Shown here one piece after another: positions 16,465 to 24,999 of a stretch of 64,000 nt of DNA. The notes below the pieces were generated by a model. The model was not told where the DNA came from. It was given only the letters and a program-made list of their open reading frames with translations, and did no database searches. A program made the translations under genes and the position numbers. Origin of the DNA: a bacterium (GTDB taxonomy: Bacteria; Desulfobacterota; Desulfocorpusculales; Desulfocorpusculum); contig JBBFLE010000004.1 in assembly GCA_037481695.1 (NCBI GenBank), forward strand, positions 1 to 64,000, read 5' to 3'. Each line of letters starts with the position of its first letter. The stretch's first letter is position 1.

Positions 16465-17918
16465 TGCGCCTTGTTCTTTCTTGTCCCCACTGCGGAGCCC
16501 AGATCGACTCCCTGGAAGAGGAGCATGTGGTCAGATGCAGCTTTTGCTCCTCCAAGCTCCTGGCCTCGGTTCAGGGAGGTTCACCGGCTTACAGCATTTC
16601 CCCCAATCTCACCGAGCCTGGAAGGGTCAGTACCATGCTGGCCCAGCGCCTAAGAAAAGAGAGCATGGACCCTTCTGGGCTGACCCAGGTGATGCTCACT
16701 CATCTGCCCTTCTGGAGGCTCCAAGCGATCTCCTACAGATGGATCTTCGGGACAAGAAGCATGGGCAAACCCGATCCCTCAGAGCTATTGCCTCCTGCTT
16801 CCGAAAGGGTGAGGGAGCTTGTGGTGCGGCCCCTGGACCACACCATAGCGGCCTCCAGACTCAAGCTGGTGGAATTGCCCAGTCTGGGGGTCAGGGCCCA
16901 GGTTCTACCCCTGAATCCTCTGACACCGGGGGAGGTTAAGGAATCCTTCCTGCCTGTGGAAACATCTCGCCAAGAGGCCCTCGAGGCCTTGAAGAGACTC
17001 GCTCAGGCCTACCCTCAGCCCCATGGGCTCAACCCGGAAATGGTATCTGAGAGCCTGGTGGGAGCAAGGCTTACCCTGATCTTCTTGCCTGTCTGGAAGG
17101 GGGTGGTGCACACAAGAGAAGATGAGCATCATTTTTTTCTGGATGGGGTGGATGGAAGATTCCTGGGCAAGTCAAAGGCCTCTTCTCTTAGGCCCCCGAG
17201 CTCACAACCAAAGACTCGAAACTTGCAGCTGGGAGAGCTCAAATTGCTTCCCTTTCGATGCCCCATTTGCGGATGGGATCTGCCTTTCCGCCCCCAGAGC
17301 CTGCTGCATCTATGTCCCAGCTGTTTGAGGCTGTGGGAAGGACATGAGGGGAGCTGGAGGCAGGTGGCCTATGAGGTGGCATCACCCCCGCAGGGGCAGG
17401 CCTGGGACAAGATGCTTTGGGTGCCCTTTTGGTGCATAAGGTGCAGGTTCTCAGATGGTAAGAAGTCTGTTCAGAGCGCCTCTGAACTGAGGGGACTGGC
17501 CCTGCAGAGCAGATGGGCCTCTGGCCAAACACCCAGCCAGGAGCCGGCCCGACTATATGTGCCGGCCATGCGCCTTCCAGACCCCAAGGTGAGCATGAAC
17601 CTGGCAGTCAAAATCACAGGGGCCCAGCCCAGCATGCAACTGTGCAGATTCCCCCAGGGACTCAAGGTGGACTCTGCAGGGGCCAGCCTTGCTGCCCGAG
17701 ACGCGCTCCAGATGGCCCTGCCGGTCCTGGCAGGCCTGCTGCCTTTCAGGAACCGACAGCTCCTGGAATGGCTGGCAGCAGTGAAGCCTCAAATGGGGGA
17801 GCCCCAAGTAAGGTTTTTGCCATTTATTAGAAAGGACATCTTCTGGGTCCAGGTACACACCAATGCCAGCTTTCCTCATAACCCAAGGTGTGCGGACCTG
17901 ATGGTGGAAAAGCGGTGA
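16461..17918 (+). CDS. Multi-zinc-ribbon protein of unknown function, third of SPFH trio
   Basis: 485 aa. N-terminal zinc ribbon (CPHCGAQI...CSFCSSKLL), a long middle region with [10 protein letters not shown], and a second ribbon (CPICGWDL...CPSCLRLW) at about residue 268. Then [11 protein letters not shown] and a C-terminal domain ending in [15 protein letters not shown]. There is no signal peptide and no clear membrane span. The ATGATG start overlaps the SPFH stop, so the two are almost certainly made together. It may play the part of B. subtilis YdjG, also a zinc-ribbon neighbour of YdjI, but I cannot claim homology. Confidence 0.7.
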   Translation: MMRLVLSCPHCGAQIDSLEEEHVVRCSFCSSKLLASVQGGSPAYSISPNLTEPGRVSTMLAQRLRKESMDPSGLTQVMLTHLPFWRLQAISYRWIFGTRSMGKPDPSELLPPASERVRELVVRPLDHTIAASRLKLVELPSLGVRAQVLPLNPLTPGEVKESFLPVETSRQEALEALKRLAQAYPQPHGLNPEMVSESLVGARLTLIFLPVWKGVVHTREDEHHFFLDGVDGRFLGKSKASSLRPPSSQPKTRNLQLGELKLLPFRCPICGWDLPFRPQSLLHLCPSCLRLWEGHEGSWRQVAYEVASPPQGQAWDKMLWVPFWCIRCRFSDGKKSVQSASELRGLALQSRWASGQTPSQEPARLYVPAMRLPDPKVSMNLAVKITGAQPSMQLCRFPQGLKVDSAGASLAARDALQMALPVLAGLLPFRNRQLLEWLAAVKPQMGEPQVRFLPFIRKDIFWVQVHTNASFPHNPRCADLMVEKR

Positions 17919-18853
17919 ACAGGACACACTCCTGGTCAGAGACATGGATTTCAGCAGAGGATTTTTTCTCCAGATACTCCGGGATCATACCGGATTTCGA
18001 TTCATTTTTGGCCAGCCTCAAGGCCCCAATTCCCCAGAGCATCAGGATAAATACCCTGATGGGAAGCCCGGAAGCAACCCTCAGGACCCTGGTGGCAGAA
18101 GGCCTCAAGCCCATCTCCACCCCCTTGGGCCCGGAGTTTGTGGTGGTGGAGGGCCTGGAAAGCCCCGGGCGGCTTCTGCTTCACTTCACAGGCCACATAT
18201 ACTCCCAGAGCCTGGGCTCTGGAATTCCGGCCCTGGCCCTGGCCCCTGGGCCCGGGGATCTGGTCCTGGACATGTGTGCAGCTCCTGGAAGCAAGACCAC
18301 CCAGATGGCGGCCATGATGAAAAACCAGGGTAGGATAGTGGCCAATGAACCCTACACCAAGCGCCATCCAGGCCTGCTGGCCAACCTGCACCGTATGGCG
18401 GTAACCAATACCGTGGTGACCGCTTACTCGGGCCAGGATTTCCCCATGAGAGTCCGTTTCAGCAAGGTTCTGGTGGATGCACCATGCTCCGGAGAGGGAA
18501 ACGGCCGAGTGGATTCCCAGGGCCGTCTGGTGGGCACAACCCCGCGCCAGGGCGATCTACAGGAATTACAGTACAGGCTGCTTTTGAGGGGATTCGAGCT
18601 TCTGGAGCAGGGAGGGGTCTTGGTTTATTCCACATGCTCCTATGATCCTGGGGAAAATGAAGCTGTGGTGGACAGGCTCTTGAGGGAGAGGGAGGCCAAG
18701 CTGCTTCCCATAGAGCTTCCCATTGCCCACGACCCCGGAATAAGTCAGTGGAAGGGATTCCAATTCAGTAAGGAGCTCACCAATGCCTGGAGGATCTATC
18801 CCCACAGGCTGGACACAGTGGGATTCTTCCTGGCCAAGCTCACTAGAGCCTGA
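17915..18853 (+). CDS. rsmF: 16S rRNA cytosine-C5 methyltransferase, RsmF/NOP2 family, catalytic part
   Basis: 312 aa, GTG start overlapping the previous stop (GTGA), with GGTGGAAAA upstream. SAM-binding motif DMCAAPGSKTTQMA, the releasing Cys in VDAPCSGEG (motif IV) and the nucleophile Cys in YSTCSYDPGENE (motif VI) are all present. It adds a methyl group to C5 of cytosine in 16S rRNA. RsmF is usually ~460-480 aa with a C-terminal PUA-like domain; here that domain is a separate, overlapping gene. Confidence 0.85.
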   Translation: MNRTHSWSETWISAEDFFSRYSGIIPDFDSFLASLKAPIPQSIRINTLMGSPEATLRTLVAEGLKPISTPLGPEFVVVEGLESPGRLLLHFTGHIYSQSLGSGIPALALAPGPGDLVLDMCAAPGSKTTQMAAMMKNQGRIVANEPYTKRHPGLLANLHRMAVTNTVVTAYSGQDFPMRVRFSKVLVDAPCSGEGNGRVDSQGRLVGTTPRQGDLQELQYRLLLRGFELLEQGGVLVYSTCSYDPGENEAVVDRLLREREAKLLPIELPIAHDPGISQWKGFQFSKELTNAWRIYPHRLDTVGFFLAKLTRA

Positions 18854-19295
18854 GGCCAGAAGATCCCTAGAGGCGTATTTCCTGGATCGCTTCGGAGTGA
18901 GGCCCCAGGCCCTGGCCGGGCTTTCCTTCATGAGCAAGGGCCAAACTGTTTACGCTCTTTCCGCCCTTCCAGAAAGCCAGGAAGTTTCGGCCAGGCTGCG
19001 GGTGGTATCAGTGGGGCTTCCCTTTGTGAGAATCGTGGGACGCTACATGAAGCCCACCTCTGCTGCACTGAGGCTCCTGGCAAAAGAGATCTGTTGCAAC
19101 AGGATGAGCCTGGAGTTGAACCAGGCCTTGGAGCTGGTACGGGCCGGCCAGATAGAGTTGGCCCACTCCCTGAAAGAGGGTTACGTACTTTTGGAGATTC
19201 CAGGCCTGGTCCTGGGATGTGGCCTGGCGCTACCTGGCAGAATCAAGTCCCAGATCCCCCGCAGGGAAATCAGAGCCCTGCTGGGAGGAAGATGA
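18783..19295 (+). CDS. PUA-like RNA-binding domain of RsmF, as a separate gene
   Basis: 170 aa, offset by one frame and overlapping the methyltransferase gene by 71 bp. AAGGAG sits 7 nt before the ATG, a good reason to treat it as a real start. From residue ~25, ARRSLEAYFLDRFGV, then GQTVYALSALPES, VGLPFVRIVGRYMKP and GLVLGCGLALPGRIKSQIP match the layout of the C-terminal domain of RsmF-like enzymes. It probably binds rRNA together with the catalytic subunit. A simple frameshift of a fused gene is the alternative. Confidence 0.65.
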   Translation: MPGGSIPTGWTQWDSSWPSSLEPEARRSLEAYFLDRFGVRPQALAGLSFMSKGQTVYALSALPESQEVSARLRVVSVGLPFVRIVGRYMKPTSAALRLLAKEICCNRMSLELNQALELVRAGQIELAHSLKEGYVLLEIPGLVLGCGLALPGRIKSQIPRREIRALLGGR

Positions 19296-19331
19296 AAAGG
19301 TACTCAAAGGGGGCTTAAAGGCTCACGGGGC

Positions 19332-20303
19332 TCATGAGCTTTGAGCTTGTGGAATCAAAAGATCGTAGGACTGCTGGGCCTCTCCGCCCTGGCCGTCGCT
19401 TACTCTAATGTCCACGTGCACGGGTTCTTGGGGCGCCTCGGTGAAATCCCACTCCAGAAGCCCTGTGGCAGGATGGATCCTCATCTGGGCCGGAGGGCTC
19501 CCTTCCAGCCTGAAGCTTAGACGGTCATTGTCCGGATCCACGGCCTTCACCGCATACCTGTATTTCCCAGGGGCCCAGAGCCTCTCAGGAGGATTGGAAG
19601 TGATCTTAGGAGGCCTGTTCTGAAGTACGATTTCCCCGGAGAGGATGGTGACAGACTCCCCGCCCGAGACCTCCATCTGGATTTCCGCCTGGACCTTGTC
19701 ACCCCTGGCAAGCCCTTGGCTGGAAAACTCCAGGGAATCCCCTTCCTGCACCACCTCCCCGTTCACCATCCATTTGCACTGCAGCAAGATCCCTTCGGAG
19801 CCGGCCGACTCCTGCACGATGCTGGCCTTGAGAAGGTCCCCGGGGAGAGCTGGTTGAGGCCATATCTGGACCCTGGCCTTGGGTGGCAAGGGGCCCAGAA
19901 TCACCCTGGGCTGAGACTCCATGGGCTCCCCCCAGGTCTTGCCGTCAAAGGGGAAAACCCTCACGACCACCCTGTCTCCTGGATTCAAATCTTCTGAGCT
20001 CAAAGTCTCATCATTTTCCCCTTCCAGTTGGGATTCATTCACCTCCCACTGGTATGCCAGCTCCACCTTGTCTCCGTCCGGATCCACTGCCTGGACACTG
20101 GCCCGCAACTGCTGACCCAGTCTTGGGCTGTAGGGGTATATCTCCACCCTTGTCACCACAGGAGGGCGGTTTTCTCTGGCAGCCTTACCTCCTGACTCCT
20201 TGCGCTCTGAGCAGCCGGTGAAAAGCACCATGATGAGAGCCAGCAAGAACACAGAGCATGCCTCTGGCATCCCAGCCAGCCTTTTTTTGGGGTAGCTCCT
20301 CAT
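19332..20303 (-). CDS. Secreted lipoprotein with Ig/PKD- and cadherin-like repeats
   Basis: 323 aa. Basic N-terminus, hydrophobic stretch and lipobox LFTGC (Cys about residue 31) mark a lipoprotein. Two PKD/Ig-like repeats follow (NRPPVVTRVEIYPYSP, AVDPDGDKVELAYQW), and a C-terminal cadherin/putative-Ig repeat (AVDPDNDRLSFRLEG, ATGLLEWDFTEAPQ). Such domains mediate calcium-dependent adhesion or assembly outside the cell. The start overlaps the stop of the beta-helix gene by 4 bp, so the two are translated together. Confidence 0.8.
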   Translation of the reverse strand: MRSYPKKRLAGMPEACSVFLLALIMVLFTGCSERKESGGKAARENRPPVVTRVEIYPYSPRLGQQLRASVQAVDPDGDKVELAYQWEVNESQLEGENDETLSSEDLNPGDRVVVRVFPFDGKTWGEPMESQPRVILGPLPPKARVQIWPQPALPGDLLKASIVQESAGSEGILLQCKWMVNGEVVQEGDSLEFSSQGLARGDKVQAEIQMEVSGGESVTILSGEIVLQNRPPKITSNPPERLWAPGKYRYAVKAVDPDNDRLSFRLEGSPPAQMRIHPATGLLEWDFTEAPQEPVHVDIRVSDGQGGEAQQSYDLLIPQAQSS

Positions 20304-21364
20304 CCCTGGATGATCTCTTTTATGTCCTCGGGATCCTCGGCAAAAAGATATCCGCTTTCCCTCAGGCTCACATATTTTAGTCCTATGTCTCCGCCAATGG
20401 ATCGCACCACTCTTTTGTAAAAGGGTGTGCTCTTCTTGTTGAGATATATGAATCCCCCTTGATTGTCAGCCACCTGGATCTGGCCGTGGACCTTGCCCCA
20501 GATCAACACCTTGGCTATCTCCATGTTGGAGCCTATGTTTCCCCAGACATCTCCCCCTATCAAAACAACGCTGTTTCTACTCAATCCTGCAGCCATATCC
20601 ACCAGCTTGCCGCTCTTTCGGTATTTCATTCCAACATTGCCGCAAACCTTTATGAAGCAGTCAAACTGATTCTCCCCTATGCTCCAGTGCACGTCCCCTC
20701 CCACCAGGATCTTGCAGCCGGAGTTGTCCTTCTGGATCCTTCCCACGCTTCCATCCACCTCCAGGCGAGTGTTGTGGGTACCTCCGGCCAGACCCCCTGC
20801 CACATCCCCTTCCACTCTGATGAACCCCTCCCCCACGGCCATGCCCACCCTGTCCCTGGCAGATCCCCTTACCTCCACAGAGGCCCTGGCCGAGCGATAG
20901 GCCAGATAATCCCCCACATTGCCCTCCACCAGGATCCTGCATTCGGGGCTGGAGGCCTGCATCCCCATTCCTATGTAAGAGGGCAAAAACTCCTGTGAGG
21001 AATTGACGAGCTTGAGCTCCCCTCGGCTGAGATAACACCCTGCGTAATCAACACATGGAAACTCCAGAGGACCCCGGGCAGCCTCTGCAGCCATGGTGGC
21101 CAGGTAACCCCTTACTATCTTTTGTTTCTCGTTTTCTGGCAAAGCCTCCTGGAAGATCTCCAGGATGGTGCTGATGTCCTTGAGCTGCTTTACCTTTTGT
21201 AGCAGCGCCCTCCACCCAGGGTCTTCCACAAAGGCCTGGTCGTCCTGCTCCAGGTAGGGCCTAAGCGCCGGGATACTTAGCAATTTCTGGAAAAGCCCCA
21301 TGACCCCTCTCCATTGAGCTAAATATTCTGCGGAGCCCAGAAGCTCTTGGAGATCCGCCTTCAA
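20300..21364 (-). CDS. Beta-helix protein with GXGXG/bactofilin-like rungs
   Basis: 354 aa. The N-terminal ~120 residues are helical (LKDISTILEIFQEAL). From residue ~150 to 320 there are repeated rungs of ~20-25 residues with the pattern V-x-G-x-V/A-x-G: VEGNVGDYLAY, VRGSARDRVG, VEGDVAGGLAGG, VDGSVGRI, VGGDVHWSIG, VCGNVGMKY, IGGDVWGNIG, WGKVHGQI. This resembles the GXGXG beta-helix of glutamate synthase/FwdC or a bactofilin, but none of those enzymes' other domains is present. There is no signal peptide. A cytoplasmic scaffold is a fair guess. Confidence 0.65.
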   Translation of the reverse strand: MKADLQELLGSAEYLAQWRGVMGLFQKLLSIPALRPYLEQDDQAFVEDPGWRALLQKVKQLKDISTILEIFQEALPENEKQKIVRGYLATMAAEAARGPLEFPCVDYAGCYLSRGELKLVNSSQEFLPSYIGMGMQASSPECRILVEGNVGDYLAYRSARASVEVRGSARDRVGMAVGEGFIRVEGDVAGGLAGGTHNTRLEVDGSVGRIQKDNSGCKILVGGDVHWSIGENQFDCFIKVCGNVGMKYRKSGKLVDMAAGLSRNSVVLIGGDVWGNIGSNMEIAKVLIWGKVHGQIQVADNQGGFIYLNKKSTPFYKRVVRSIGGDIGLKYVSLRESGYLFAEDPEDIKEIIQG

Positions 21365-21606
21365 AGAAGAAGATCTTCTCCACCTCCAATGTCCAGAGCC
21401 TCTAACCTTTTTCAGGCTTCCTCATATCACAGGGAAAGCACGGAATCAATCCCAGGGGATCAGAGCCCCAGATAAGATTTTCTTGACTTCAAGTGGCGGA
21501 TACTTGGGCTGCGCCCCCAATTTTCTTCTGCCAGTTCTCAAGCCCAGACTGCACAAAGACGCCATGGGGAAAAAATCACGTTTCATGGAGCATGAATGGA
21601 TTCAGC

Positions 21607-23178
21607 TTAGGATTTGGTAAACTTAGCCCTGGCAGACTCATAGGTCTTCCTGAATGCAGCCACCACATCCCTGTCGAACTGGGTGCCTGCCAGCCCCTGG
21701 ATCTCCTTTAGAGCCTCTTGGGGGGGCATGGCCCTTCGGTACACCCTGTCCGAGGTCATGGCGTCAAAGCCGTCGGCCACTGCCAGGATTCTGGCCGGAA
21801 GAGGTATTTCGAGCCCTCTTAGGCCGTCGGGATATCCTTTCCCATCCCAGCGTTCATGGTGGTGTCTGATCACCGAGCGTTCCAGAGGGAGCAAACCCAG
21901 GGGTTTCACGATGCGTTCACCGATGATGGGATGGGTCCGAATAACAGAGATTTCCTCCTCGCTGAGTGCTTCTGGCTTCATGAGGATGGAGTCCCGGATA
22001 CCTATCTTGCCGATGTCGTGCACGTATCCGGCAAAACGAAGCATGTCCAGATCCTCCCTTTCAAGCCCCATGCTCCTGGCTATGCTGACAGCCCACTGGG
22101 TGACTCTCTGGGAATGGTCCCTGGTATAGGGATCCCTGGCCTCTATGGTTGAAACCAGGGACACCAGGGTGTCTGTCAGTGTGGCATAGAGGCTTTCATG
22201 GAGGGCCTGGTTCTCCAGTGCCAGGGCAGCCTTTCGCGCCAGGGCGCTGAGCAAGGTGAGGTCTTCCCTGCAAAAACCCCTTGCTGAGATCTTGTCTTTA
22301 ACGTTTAGCACGCCAAAGAGCTCTCCGGCCATGCTGAGGGGAACCGAGATAAAGGAAGCACCCCTGGAGCCTTGCAGCCTCTGGAAGTCAATTTGCTTCT
22401 TACCTCTCATGATCAGAGGCCTTCCTTCCATGGCCGCCTTGGCAACAGGGCTCTCTCCCAGAGGAACTGTGAGCCTCTCTTGCACCTCTTTTCCCATGCC
22501 CACGGCCGCCTTGGTCACCAGGCACTTTGTTTCTTCATCCAGGAGCATCAGGGAGGCTCCTGTGGCCTCTGTGACCTCTGCGGCCATGTCCACTATCTTC
22601 TGAAACAGGTCTTGGCCTTCCCACTGGCCTGGCTGCATGGACTCACTTATGGCATAGAGCTTGGAGAGTTCTTCCAGCTTTCTTTGGAGCTGCCCGTTTA
22701 GCTTTTTTATTTCCCTTTTCTGGGCCAGCTCCTTGCTGAGGAGGGAATTTTGCACCAGGAGAGTTCTTTCCTTTACTGCACGGTGCAAGGGAAGCTCCAC
22801 CTGCTGGAGCCTGAAGGGTTTCACTATGAAATCCGAGGCGCCTCTTTTCATGGCATCCACGGCGGTCTCTATGGTGGGATATCCTGTCATGACCAGCACG
22901 GGTACTGTGGTCCACTTCTCTTTGACCCTCTCTAAGAGCTCCATACCGTCCATTATTGGCATGTGGATGTCCGTGAGAAGCACATCCACCACCTGGTTCT
23001 CAAGAACCCTTAAGGCCTCCTGACCATGGGAAGCCTCCTTTACATCTCCCACTCCCAAACGTACCAGCATGGCCTTGAGGGTCTCGCGGGTCAAAACATC
23101 GTCATCCACTATGAGCATCCTGAACTCATGGAGACTGCCATGGGCATTCTTGCCAAAGGATCCTGCACATGGATCCAT
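21607..23178 (-). CDS. Response regulator with GAF and HD-GYP domains (c-di-GMP phosphodiesterase)
   Basis: About 524 aa from the ATG at 23178; a TTG six codons earlier has GGAGGAG at good spacing and may be the true start. Receiver domain first (LIVDDD, phosphorylated Asp in LLTDIH, Lys in VKPF), short coiled coil, GAF domain (~200-340), then HD-GYP: HDIGKIGIRD, HPIIGERI, HHHERWDGKGYPDG. The full metal-ligand set suggests it degrades c-di-GMP when phosphorylated. The sigma-54 activator just upstream may be in the same signalling unit. Confidence 0.9.
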   Translation of the reverse strand: MDPCAGSFGKNAHGSLHEFRMLIVDDDVLTRETLKAMLVRLGVGDVKEASHGQEALRVLENQVVDVLLTDIHMPIMDGMELLERVKEKWTTVPVLVMTGYPTIETAVDAMKRGASDFIVKPFRLQQVELPLHRAVKERTLLVQNSLLSKELAQKREIKKLNGQLQRKLEELSKLYAISESMQPGQWEGQDLFQKIVDMAAEVTEATGASLMLLDEETKCLVTKAAVGMGKEVQERLTVPLGESPVAKAAMEGRPLIMRGKKQIDFQRLQGSRGASFISVPLSMAGELFGVLNVKDKISARGFCREDLTLLSALARKAALALENQALHESLYATLTDTLVSLVSTIEARDPYTRDHSQRVTQWAVSIARSMGLEREDLDMLRFAGYVHDIGKIGIRDSILMKPEALSEEEISVIRTHPIIGERIVKPLGLLPLERSVIRHHHERWDGKGYPDGLRGLEIPLPARILAVADGFDAMTSDRVYRRAMPPQEALKEIQGLAGTQFDRDVVAAFRKTYESARAKFTKS

Positions 23179-23198
23179 CTTCAGGGCCGCATCCAAGC

Positions 23199-23399
23199 TC
23201 ACTTCTCCTCCAATGCCTTTTCTATGAGTCGGCGCCTGATCTGGGTACACACCCTGCGCTCTATGAGCCTGCGAGTGCCTGGGTTGGATAGGCTGTCCAG
23301 TATTTGGGCCAAGGGGACCTCCTGCTCCAGATCCGTAAGTCTGGAGCTCTCTGCCTTGAGGCTGAAGCTCCTAAGTAGTTTTCGGGGCCTGTTCATCAT
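23199..23399 (-). CDS. Small basic protein ahead of the HD-GYP regulator
   Basis: 66 aa: MNRPRKLLRSFSLKAESS then acidic/helical LEQEVPLAQILDSLSNPG and a basic C-terminus (RRLIERRVCTQIRRRLIEK). It ends 20 bp before the HD-GYP start, and its last codons contain the GGAGGAG that would serve as that gene's ribosome site. No family is recognised. The amphipathic, regular composition favours a real protein, but no Shine-Dalgarno is obvious for its own start. Confidence 0.45.
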   Translation of the reverse strand: MMNRPRKLLRSFSLKAESSRLTDLEQEVPLAQILDSLSNPGTRRLIERRVCTQIRRRLIEKALEEK

Positions 23400-23564
23400 A
23401 TAAAGAAGCCTTTGGGAGCTTTTCCAGGCCTGTTTTTTCTTGCAAGGAACATGCCCCGGATGAGGCCCAGGCTAGAGCAAGGACTCCTGAAGAAATCTCT
23501 TATACTGGGCCGAAAAAACTCTTCCCAAAAGGGATCTGGGTTGGGAGCCATGGAAGAATAATCG

Positions 23565-24992
23565 TCAAGACCTTGACGATATCTTTCTGCTTTCGTCAGA
23601 AATTCCTCTATTTTTCAAGCCCAGGCCCAGCCTTCGCATCTTTTCCACCAAGGTGGTGCGTTGGATACCCAAGAGGCTGGCTGCCTTGTTTTTAACGCCC
23701 CCTGCACGCTCCAATGCCTGAAGGATAAAGCTTCGCTCGGCATCTCTTATCCAGGCTGGCAGATCCATGCCTTCCTCGGGCAAAACAGGACCTGTGTGGG
23801 TCTTTTTCCCACGGGCATCTACATAAGGAGGCGGCAGATGAGAGGCCTCCACCATGCCTTCGCCTTGGAGGATGACCATTCTCTCCACCAAGTGTTCCAA
23901 CTCCCTGACATTTCCTGGCCAGGAATAGTTCATAAGGATTTCCACTGCCACCTGGCTGAAGCCTGCCAGTCTCTTGGCCCTGGCAACATTGAACCGTTGC
24001 ACGAAGTGCTGGATCAAAAGGGGAATGTCTGATTTACGCTCCCTGAGGGGAGGCACCCTGATGGGAATCACATTGAGGCGGTAATAGAGATCCTCTCTGA
24101 ATCGGCCTTCCTTGATGGCCTCCTCCAGGTTTCTGTGTGTGGCTGCTATTATCCTTACATCCACCCTGATGGGACTGCCTCCCCCCAGGCGTTCTATCTC
24201 GTGTTCCTGCAAGACCCTCAGGAGTTTGGCTTGAAGCTGGGGGCTCATATCGCCGATCTCATCCAAGAACACCGTGCCTCCCTGGGCTGACTCGAACTTG
24301 CCTATACGGGTCCTGACAGCTCCGGTAAAGGCCCCCTGTTCATGGCCGAAAAGCTCGCTTTCCAGAAGGTCTTGGGGGATGGCGCTGCAGTTTACCACCA
24401 CCAGAGGCCTATCCCTCCTGTGGCTGTTATAATGCAGGGCCCTGGCCACGAGTTCCTTGCCTGTGCCACTTTCTCCATAAATGAGCACAGTGCTGTCGGT
24501 GTCGGCTACCTTCTCCACCATTCTCTGGACAGATTGCATGGCCTGGCTGTGGCCGATGAGGTTTTCAAAGCGGTACTTGTCCCTGAGTTGCTGCCGAAGC
24601 TGCAGATTCTCCCTTCTGAGCTGACCGAAACCAAGGGCCTTTTTGAGCACAATCCTGATCTCTTCCAAATGAAGGGGCTTGGTGATGTAGTCGAATGCAC
24701 CCAGCCTCATGGCCCTCACCGCTGACTCTATGGAGCCATGCCCGGTCAATACCACGGCCACAGGCGGCATGGGCATGCGGCCCAGGCTCTCCAGCAACTC
24801 CAGGCCGTCGATTCCTGGAAGCACCAGATCAGTAAGAAGTACGTCCAGATCCCCTTTTTCTATGATAGCCAGGGCATCGGGGCCCGTGGCAGCGGTGATG
24901 ACCTCAAGGCCCATGCGCTGCAGGAATTCCCTGAGCAGCTCCAGTACCCTTCGGTCATCATCCACCACCAGGACTTTTTTCTTCTCGCCCAT
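23565..24992 (-). CDS. NtrC-family sigma-54-dependent response regulator
   Basis: 476 aa. Receiver domain ([19 protein letters not shown] with the phospho-Asp, ITKPL), AAA+ domain with Walker A GESGTGKE, the sigma-54 contact loop GAFTGA and Walker B VFLDEIG. The C-terminal Fis-type helix-turn-helix is [18 protein letters not shown]. It activates transcription from -24/-12 promoters. It begins 8 bp after metG, an unusual pairing. A matching sigma-54 promoter motif lies at 63.43 kb. The ATG at 24992 replaces a longer frame that runs into metG. Confidence 0.9.
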   Translation of the reverse strand: MGEKKKVLVVDDDRRVLELLREFLQRMGLEVITAATGPDALAIIEKGDLDVLLTDLVLPGIDGLELLESLGRMPMPPVAVVLTGHGSIESAVRAMRLGAFDYITKPLHLEEIRIVLKKALGFGQLRRENLQLRQQLRDKYRFENLIGHSQAMQSVQRMVEKVADTDSTVLIYGESGTGKELVARALHYNSHRRDRPLVVVNCSAIPQDLLESELFGHEQGAFTGAVRTRIGKFESAQGGTVFLDEIGDMSPQLQAKLLRVLQEHEIERLGGGSPIRVDVRIIAATHRNLEEAIKEGRFREDLYYRLNVIPIRVPPLRERKSDIPLLIQHFVQRFNVARAKRLAGFSQVAVEILMNYSWPGNVRELEHLVERMVILQGEGMVEASHLPPPYVDARGKKTHTGPVLPEEGMDLPAWIRDAERSFILQALERAGGVKNKAASLLGIQRTTLVEKMRRLGLGLKNRGISDESRKISSRS

Positions 24993-24999
24993 CACTCCT

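Noticed and set aside
20459-20998. 179-codon plus-strand frame
   Set aside because: Antisense to the repetitive beta-helix gene; its own repeats mirror that gene's rungs.
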